Shown here: piece by piece, positions 7,552-12,387 of the stretch
How the letters are laid out: each line of letters opens with the position of its first letter
How positions within the stretch are numbered: position 1 is the stretch's first letter
Assembly: GCA_016839245.1 (NCBI GenBank)
Contig: JAEOUN010000093.1
Span: forward strand, 1 to 12,387
Direction of reading: 5' to 3'
Length of the DNA stretch: 12,387 nt
DNA from: Candidatus Thorarchaeota archaeon
Lineage (GTDB): Archaea > Asgardarchaeota > Thorarchaeia > Thorarchaeales > Thorarchaeaceae
Position numbers and translations under genes: made by a program
The notes under the pieces: model-generated
Told to the model about the DNA's origin: nothing
Databases searched by the model: none
Seen by the model: the letters and a program-made list of their open reading frames with translations, nothing else

Positions 7552-7956
7552 GTGAAAACACCCAATCTTTTTTCAATGGACACAACTTATTTAGACACAT
7601 TAGAAGAATTTAATTCTTCGTTGAATGGCACACCTTTCACATATCAAACAATATACATGGACGGGCAATTTATGCGACGAAATCAATTAGGACTAATCTT
7701 AATTATTATTGGCTTTTTTCAATTCATTATTTCATTGATAATGCTACTAAGTTTTTCTTATCTCTATATAATCACTCTATTCATAATGTTTCTTTCAGTC
7801 ATTGAAATAGCAGTCGGTTTTGCTTACGCGAAGGGAGTTGATAGTTCAATCGATACTCCTAAAGATGAGTGTTATTATTGTCATGGAACTGGGAGTATCA
7901 AAGATGAGGTTTGTCCAAGATGCGGCGGTACAGGGCTTGCTCGTGCTGATGATTAA
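7552..7956 (+). CDS. Small two-helix membrane protein with DnaJ-like zinc knuckle
   Basis: The 134-residue protein has a polar N-terminus (1-44), two membrane helices (about 45-69 and 71-93), and a C-terminal tail with two CxxCxGxG-type units: CYYCHGTG (107-114) and CPRCGGTG (121-128). This is the spacing of half of the DnaJ cysteine-rich domain, so Cys107, 110, 121 and 124 probably bind one zinc. The helix spacing puts both termini on the same side, most likely the cytoplasm. No J-domain is present, so it is not a complete DnaJ; a membrane-tethered binding module is possible. The start is uncertain: GTG at 7552 has no well-spaced ribosome site, and the ATG at 7576 is an alternative. The phosphodiesterase gene follows after 24 bases, probably on the same transcript. 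Confidence 0.75.
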   Translation: MKTPNLFSMDTTYLDTLEEFNSSLNGTPFTYQTIYMDGQFMRRNQLGLILIIIGFFQFIISLIMLLSFSYLYIITLFIMFLSVIEIAVGFAYAKGVDSSIDTPKDECYYCHGTGSIKDEVCPRCGGTGLARADD

Positions 7957-7980
7957 TTCCAAACGAGAAGGTATGGATAA

Positions 7981-8676
7981 ATGCGAGGATGTATCATAAT
8001 TGGGCATCGTGGAGCACACGGGCTTGCTCCAGAAAACACGCTTCTTTCCTATAATACCGCCATAGAAGTTGGAGTTGATATGATAGAATTAGATGTTCAT
8101 CAGACATGTGATGGATATCTCGTATGTATTCATGATTACGAAGTTGATCGAACAACAAATGGGACTGGATTTGTTTCTGATTTGTCGCTAAAAGAACTTC
8201 AACAATTGGATGCTGGACAAAATGAACACATCCCCTTGCTTAGTGAAGTTCTTGATCTTGCATATGATAAAATATCAGTTAACATAGAATTGAAAGTACT
8301 TGATATTGAAAAGCAAGTCATTGACCTTGTGAAAGAAAAGCGAATGAAGGATCATATAATCGTATCATCTTTTTTACATGGATCTTTACAAAAAATACAT
8401 GAAATTGATGAAGATATGAAAACTGCTGTTTTGATAAATACAGAAATCAGTGACATTGTCGAGTATGTTAAAAACTTGCATGCCATCGCATTGAATCCAA
8501 TTTATACTATGGTGACTCCTGAACTGGTCACACAGGCACATGAACAAAAAATACACCTATACCCCTGGACAGTGAATGATCCAAAGATCATGCTTGATTT
8601 TGCTAAACTTGGGATTGATGGAATAATAACAGACTTTCCGAATATTGCAATAGCAACATTAAAGCAAATTTTCTAA
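7981..8676 (+). CDS. Glycerophosphodiester phosphodiesterase (GDPD family)
   Basis: This family hydrolyses glycerophosphodiesters, from phospholipid breakdown, to glycerol phosphate and an alcohol. The 231 residues form a metal-dependent TIM barrel. Visible motifs are GHRGAHGLAPENT (8-20, His9 and Arg10), IELDVHQTCDGYLVCIHD (35-52, metal ligands Glu36 and Asp38, catalytic His51), VDRTTNGTG (55-63), the metal ligand Glu103 in NIELK, and the C-terminal PWTVND (195-200) and GIDGIITDFP (211-220). No signal peptide is seen, so it should act in the cytoplasm, as UgpQ does. AAGGT eight bases upstream supports the ATG. Its last four bases overlap the tail of the convergent esterase gene. In an archaeon the substrate may be an sn-1 (ether lipid-type) diester, which is inference. 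Confidence 0.93.
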   Translation: MRGCIIIGHRGAHGLAPENTLLSYNTAIEVGVDMIELDVHQTCDGYLVCIHDYEVDRTTNGTGFVSDLSLKELQQLDAGQNEHIPLLSEVLDLAYDKISVNIELKVLDIEKQVIDLVKEKRMKDHIIVSSFLHGSLQKIHEIDEDMKTAVLINTEISDIVEYVKNLHAIALNPIYTMVTPELVTQAHEQKIHLYPWTVNDPKIMLDFAKLGIDGIITDFPNIAIATLKQIF

Positions 8677-9428
8677 ACATTCTCTGTAATTTTCATAATG
8701 AACTGCTCGATAAGGGGATAGGCTTCATGTCTGCTTGAATGACAGGTAATCACATGTTCTCCCCCTTCTATCATGTATAACTGTTTATCTTTCGAACTAA
8801 TTCCATCTAGTGCCAATTGTCCATTTATTGGATCTATTGTTTTGTCAGCTGTTCCTTGAATTATGAGAGTTGGAACTGTGACATTTTTCATGTTGTGTCT
8901 AGCTACCTCTTGCAATTTGAAAAGCTCGTGATATGCTGAAACAGGTTCTTTTGAGTACTTCGTTCGTTTTACATCATATACCTGTTGTGCTTTTTCTACA
9001 TCAATTACTCTATACTTCTTGATGTGCTTAAGAATCGGAACGAATTTGGGCATAATTCCCGAGATTTTTAAAGCTGGGGCGATGAGGACAAGACCATCAA
9101 TTTCGTTATGATCTGCTGCGAGTAGGATTGATAGTGCTCCACCCATTGATATTCCTGCAACGAAAATAAAATCAGTACCCCAAGTTTTCACATATTCAAA
9201 TCCCTTATTCACGGAATTGTACCAATCTTTCCAGTTTGTCTTTTGCATCTCTTCTGGTGAAGAATTATCTTTGATGATCTGAACTGCAAATGAAGAAATA
9301 TTACGGTCTGCAAGATACTGCCCTAAGGTTGCCATTTCATCCGGTGCTGCGCAAAAGCCATGGACTAAAAGAAAGGCAGCATTGGCCTCCTTAGCTTGGA
9401 TTTCTACTCCTTTTATTTGGGAGGCCAA
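8673..9428 (-). CDS. Alpha/beta-hydrolase, esterase or monoacylglycerol-lipase type
   Basis: The 251 residues resemble bacterial carboxylesterase Est30 and bacterial monoacylglycerol lipase in length and layout. LLVHGF (20-25) carries the oxyanion-hole HG, GISMGG (92-97) holds the nucleophile Ser94, GTADKTIDP (192-200) holds the acid Asp195, and GGEHVI (222-227) holds His225. A small lid region lies around 120-175. It probably hydrolyses short acyl or monoacylglycerol esters in the cytoplasm; no signal peptide is seen. The start is TTG with AAGGAG ten bases upstream; an in-frame TGA lies just before it. The large membrane protein gene ends 36 bases upstream on the same strand, suggesting one transcript. 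The stop overlaps that of the convergent phosphodiesterase gene. Confidence 0.88.
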   Translation of the reverse strand: MASQIKGVEIQAKEANAAFLLVHGFCAAPDEMATLGQYLADRNISSFAVQIIKDNSSPEEMQKTNWKDWYNSVNKGFEYVKTWGTDFIFVAGISMGGALSILLAADHNEIDGLVLIAPALKISGIMPKFVPILKHIKKYRVIDVEKAQQVYDVKRTKYSKEPVSAYHELFKLQEVARHNMKNVTVPTLIIQGTADKTIDPINGQLALDGISSKDKQLYMIEGGEHVITCHSSRHEAYPLIEQFIMKITENV

Positions 9429-9464
9429 TGCTATTCATCTCCTTATTGATTGTGACTAATTAGA

Positions 9465-11558
9465 CTAGGATTTAATTGCTTCGTCAATAGCAGGTGAGAT
9501 TCTGCTAAATCTGAAACCTTGTCGTAGCATGCCAAGTCTCCAACCTGCCAAAAACCAACTAGCAACGGATAGGATCTCAGAGCTTACAACGAAAGCGACG
9601 AGAAACGATACGACAAAAGCAATTTCATCTGGATTCGGCAGTCCGCTAAAGAAGTAAAGCACGATGAGAGCTACTACTGCTCCAAATATCACTTGTCCTA
9701 GTGCCACAACTTTAATGAAAGTTCCTTCAAAATCATGCCCTTTCGCTGCAACATCATTAGCTAAATTCAAATTTAGACTAAGAAGAAGGACAAGACTGAT
9801 GGAATAAAGTGCTAGTAACAATGCTGCTCCAGTATTTGCTTCGTGAGTCACTGTGAAATTCCCTGCAATGACTGGAATCATGAAGGAAAAGAGTACTGTA
9901 GCACCCATTAAGACTCCTCCAGTTGTGTATCCTCTTCCATGTGAATAGCCAGACAATGCCGCATTTCGAATTATGAGTATCAATAAGGGTAGTATGATGA
10001 TTACAGAGTCTTGTATATCAATTGGAATATTTGGCAGAAGGGTAATATTGTACCATCTATTAGTTGGCCAAAGTGCAAGTGGTCCACTGCCAAAGCCTCC
10101 AAGCATGAACACCACAATTAACGCAGAGCTCAAAATACTGACAATGACTGTCAAGGCCCCCTGAGAGAATCCAGTAAGACCACGGACTCTGCTTTCTATC
10201 ATTAGGAAAATTTGTGTTATAATAATTGCAATCCAAGGAATAATTACTAGATATGCAATAACGTATGGGTGGACCATAATAAACACGCCACCAATTATTA
10301 ATGGCATTCCTGTTACTATGTCAGTTTTTGCTGTGTACATTGCACCCATAGTAACCAGTGTTCCTGCAACGCCAATCACGATCAAATATCCCCAAGATGC
10401 AACACCTTCAAGATATGTGCCTGCTTGACCAGCAGCCAAGAGACCTATGATGAGGATGAATACTGCGAAGTATTTGCTTCCACCCTTAACGATATCCTCT
10501 CCAATTGCAGCAGCTTTGAGTTCCTTTGCTCCTAGACGAGGAGCCAGCATAATCCAAAGGAACATCATCGTCAAAAGTGCATAGACCAAAGCAGGATTAG
10601 TCAAATAAGTTGTTGCCAAGTTTCCCTCTGTACCTTGGAAAACTGAACTCCAAGGTTGCCAAATTAGAAGATTCTGTCCATCATTCGTTGGATGTACTGC
10701 AAGTGGTCCAAGGAAAATTGCGGCTGAACCGATTAAGAATGTGAGCACACCAGTCAGTCCAAAAGCAAATTTCGCTCTATCGGGACTTCTTGCAAATTCT
10801 CGAATAATTGAGTGTGGCGACCACCAGTAAATCAGACTCATTAATTGCCCAAGTAGTAAGACAATGTAGGCAATGTATGTAAACACTGCTCCTAATGCTT
10901 GACCCAGCGCTAGTAATGGGATGAAGAGACCATTCAATAATCCTGTTAGGATTCCTCTCCATGTATTACTTGAGTCAATATACAATACAACAGAGGCTTG
11001 CCATGATAATACAAATCCCAATCCAAAAATGTACAATAAACGCAAATATCCACTAATATCAGCAAAGTATCTTATTCCATCGAATCCGATAATTGCATAG
11101 CCTGCAACCATGAATGCCATGATGAATGCTACTATGAATGAATTTCCAATCATTGAACCAAGGTCGGCACGCATTTTATTTGAGCCTAAGGCTTGAAGTA
11201 ACAATCCCAATCCAAGAAGAGCCATAAAGGCTGCAATCGAGGTGTATTGATAGTAGTCACTTCCAAAGACCCATACAAAATGTGACGTATTTGTGACTTC
11301 CCAAGGAATTGCTGTCATTGGTATGAGTGGAACACCAATTATTAGTCCAAGAACAGCTGCAATGATACCAATAATGCTACCAAGACCAGAAAGTTCTCCC
11401 AACTTCTCAATTGGCTCACCTTCCTCATTCTTGCCGCGAAATACTGATAATACGAGTCGAATGCTACTCATGTCTATTTTCCTCACTTTGTGATGGTCAC
11501 CATCAGTCAGATGAATGTCAGAAGTCGGATGAACGTCATTTATATGAGTATCGGACAA
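9465..11558 (-). CDS. Large polytopic membrane protein, apparently three repeats of six helices
   Basis: I do not recognise this 697-residue protein. About 18 membrane helices fall into three blocks of six: 57-246, 264-455 and 466-669. In each block a loop after the first helix contains a PL-rich stretch: GVPLIPMTAIPWEVTN (75-90), GPLAVHPTNDGQN (284-296) and GPLALWPTNRWYN (492-504), spaced about 208 residues apart. This suggests internal triplication. The N-terminus has four D-x-H triplets (DTH, DVH, DIH, DHH, residues 3-23). Start is uncertain: TTG at 11558 sits about 26 bases from a TATA-like box and would be leaderless, while ATG at 11471 (residue 30) has GAGG nine bases upstream. The esterase gene follows after 36 bases. 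Transporter or membrane-scaffold roles are only guesses. Confidence 0.82.
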   Translation of the reverse strand: MSDTHINDVHPTSDIHLTDGDHHKVRKIDMSSIRLVLSVFRGKNEEGEPIEKLGELSGLGSIIGIIAAVLGLIIGVPLIPMTAIPWEVTNTSHFVWVFGSDYYQYTSIAAFMALLGLGLLLQALGSNKMRADLGSMIGNSFIVAFIMAFMVAGYAIIGFDGIRYFADISGYLRLLYIFGLGFVLSWQASVVLYIDSSNTWRGILTGLLNGLFIPLLALGQALGAVFTYIAYIVLLLGQLMSLIYWWSPHSIIREFARSPDRAKFAFGLTGVLTFLIGSAAIFLGPLAVHPTNDGQNLLIWQPWSSVFQGTEGNLATTYLTNPALVYALLTMMFLWIMLAPRLGAKELKAAAIGEDIVKGGSKYFAVFILIIGLLAAGQAGTYLEGVASWGYLIVIGVAGTLVTMGAMYTAKTDIVTGMPLIIGGVFIMVHPYVIAYLVIIPWIAIIITQIFLMIESRVRGLTGFSQGALTVIVSILSSALIVVFMLGGFGSGPLALWPTNRWYNITLLPNIPIDIQDSVIIILPLLILIIRNAALSGYSHGRGYTTGGVLMGATVLFSFMIPVIAGNFTVTHEANTGAALLLALYSISLVLLLSLNLNLANDVAAKGHDFEGTFIKVVALGQVIFGAVVALIVLYFFSGLPNPDEIAFVVSFLVAFVVSSEILSVASWFLAGWRLGMLRQGFRFSRISPAIDEAIKS

Positions 11559-11578
11559 GGCGTAACTACTTGTAAAAG

Positions 11579-11590
11579 CATATTAATATG
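11579..11590. promoter_or_regulatory. Symmetric TATA-like palindrome in divergent promoter
   Basis: CATATTAATATG is a perfect 12-base palindrome in the gap between the large membrane protein gene (leftward) and the small protein/oxidoreductase genes (rightward). A TATA centre here predicts a leftward start at about 11558, exactly the TTG codon. The rightward start would be about 11611, leaving a leader of about 22 bases with GAGG before the ATG at 11633. A purine-rich GTAAAAG on its left resembles a BRE for the rightward direction. Confidence 0.5.
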
Positions 11591-11632
11591 AACAACCCAT
11601 TCTACTCCTTCAGAGTACTTTGAGGAATAAGC

Positions 11633-11782
11633 ATGACAGATAATATAGAAGTCTATCTAAAAGGCAAGAAATTGCCAATGAACAAATTTGTCAGTAGTAT
11701 CATTAATGATGTACTATTGGCAATACTGAACAATCTTCACGACGTAGAGGTTGACAAGATATCCAAAGTTCAAATTGAATGA
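11633..11782 (+). CDS. 49-residue conserved-looking protein upstream of the oxidoreductase
   Basis: ATG with GAGG seven bases upstream opens a 49-codon frame ending in TGA. The product starts with a strand (NIEVYLKGKKLPMNKFV), continues with a helix (SSIINDVLLAILNNL) and ends with a strand (VDKISKVQIE). This compact strand-helix-strand layout looks like a real small domain. From memory, short archaeal proteins with a V-x-L-x-G-K-x-[IL]-P-[LM]-N-x-F-V opening exist, but I cannot confirm a family. It lacks a C-terminal Gly-Gly, so it is not a MoaD/ThiS carrier. The oxidoreductase gene begins 29 bases later and is probably on the same transcript, so a partner role for that enzyme is a reasonable inference. 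Confidence 0.65.
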   Translation: MTDNIEVYLKGKKLPMNKFVSSIINDVLLAILNNLHDVEVDKISKVQIE

Positions 11783-11811
11783 TACCGCATGAAATCCCTT
11801 GGTGGACCCTG

Positions 11812-12387
11812 ATGAATAGTACATTTGGATGGAATGGAAAGATACTATGGATTAATCTCACTGAACAGACAATGGAGATTGAAGAAATTCCTTTTAAGAT
11901 TCATGAGCTATTCATTGGAGGAAAAGGTCTTGGTGCATTTCTTCTTTATCGATTTTTGGACACAAAAATTGATCCTCTTAGTCAATTTAATATCATATTT
12001 CTATTAACTGGACCAATGCAAGGTCTATCGGCTCCAAATGTTGGCAGATGGACACTTGTTACGAAATCTCCATTGACTGGTCTTTTTTTGGATTCCCATT
12101 GTGGCGGATCACTTGGAAGAGAAATCAAGAACGCAGGTTTTGATGCAATCGCAATAAAGGGAAAATCGAAGGACCCTACTGTACTGGTTATCGAAAATAA
12201 TACAGTTCAATTTCGCGATGCCAGTCATTTATGGGGAAAAGGTACTCAGGAAACCACAAAATTATTGCATGAAACTACTCCAAAAGCTTCTGCTGTTTAT
12301 GTAATTGGACCCGCGGGAGAGAATCTCGTTAGAAGTGCAAATGGATGCTGTGAACTTGCTCATCAGACTGGTCGCGGTGGTGCCGGA
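11812..12387 (+). CDS. Aldehyde:ferredoxin oxidoreductase family, N-terminal part (truncated by window)
   Basis: The frame is open to the right edge (192 codons of a family usually about 600 long). It shows the family N-terminal domain: GWNGKILWINLTEQ (6-19), IGGKGLGAFLLYRFL (35-49), LTGPMQGLSAPNVGRW (65-80), TKSPLTGLFLDSHCGGSLG (84-102), AGFDAIAIKG (108-117), ASHLWGKGT (137-145), IGPAGENLVRSANG (165-178), and GRGGAG at the edge. Family members use a tungsten bis-pterin and a 4Fe-4S cluster to oxidise aldehydes to acids with ferredoxin as acceptor. The iron-sulfur cysteines lie outside the window. GGTGG six bases upstream supports the ATG. The subfamily (AOR, FOR, GAPOR or other) cannot be told from this part. 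The 49-residue gene sits 29 bases upstream. Confidence 0.93.
   Translation, partial: MNSTFGWNGKILWINLTEQTMEIEEIPFKIHELFIGGKGLGAFLLYRFLDTKIDPLSQFNIIFLLTGPMQGLSAPNVGRWTLVTKSPLTGLFLDSHCGGSLGREIKNAGFDAIAIKGKSKDPTVLVIENNTVQFRDASHLWGKGTQETTKLLHETTPKASAVYVIGPAGENLVRSANGCCELAHQTGRGGAG

Noticed and set aside
7550..7563. GGGTG-AAAA-CACCC hairpin followed by a T-run, terminator-like
   Set aside because: The stem is only 5 bp and lies at the start of a plus-strand gene, with no nearby upstream plus gene needing termination. Probably chance, though it adds doubt to the GTG start at 7552.
11633..11782. MoaD/ThiS sulfur carrier reading of the 49-residue protein
   Set aside because: It is much shorter than the roughly 80-residue carriers and lacks the essential C-terminal Gly-Gly.
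1..12387. CRISPR array, tRNA, rRNA, IS element or integrase
   Set aside because: No regular repeat-spacer pattern, no tRNA or rRNA signature and no transposase or recombinase motif was seen on either strand.

Overview
The window looks like AT-rich chromosomal DNA from an archaeon, most likely an uncultivated lineage. The archaeal signs are a geranylgeranyl-reductase-family flavoprotein (isoprenoid lipid saturation), a tungsten-type aldehyde:ferredoxin oxidoreductase, TATA-like boxes about 26 bases from likely transcription starts, and several TTG/GTG starts. A Rab/Ras-like GTPase domain on a long acidic N-terminal extension is reminiscent of Asgard archaea, but that placement is inference. 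No rRNA, tRNA, CRISPR array, IS element or integrase is visible. The region reads as an ordinary chromosomal neighbourhood with many strand switches.

Layout. Bases 1-1196 (minus) carry the incomplete GTPase-like protein and a short overlapping reading frame that may be its displaced N-terminus. A divergent promoter region separates them from an adenine-phosphoribosyltransferase-like gene (1273-1833, plus) whose PRPP loop is degenerate. A 10-bp-stem hairpin (1844-1870) lies between that gene and a convergent acyl-CoA synthetase (1888-3564, minus), which follows a geranylgeranyl-reductase-family gene (3664-4893, minus). Divergent from the reductase is a five-helix membrane protein with a sequon-rich outer domain (4970-6553, plus), facing an unrecognised soluble protein (6576-7493, minus). 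A two-helix membrane protein with a DnaJ-like zinc knuckle (7552-7956) and a glycerophosphodiester phosphodiesterase (7981-8676) follow on plus. The latter overlaps tail to tail with an esterase/monoacylglycerol-lipase-like hydrolase (8673-9428, minus), which follows a large membrane protein that appears to be three repeats of six helices (9465-11558, minus). A symmetric TATA-like palindrome (11579-11590) separates that gene from a 49-residue protein (11633-11782, plus) and the aldehyde:ferredoxin oxidoreductase (11812 to the window end).

Functional reading. Four genes (acyl-CoA synthetase, geranylgeranyl reductase, glycerophosphodiesterase, esterase) suggest membrane-lipid building, remodelling or recycling, although they are not one operon. 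The most unusual items are the degenerate GTPase, the phosphoribosyltransferase without a canonical PRPP loop, the possible 3x6-helix membrane protein, and the small protein just upstream of the tungsten enzyme gene. No complete new defence or mobile system is visible.
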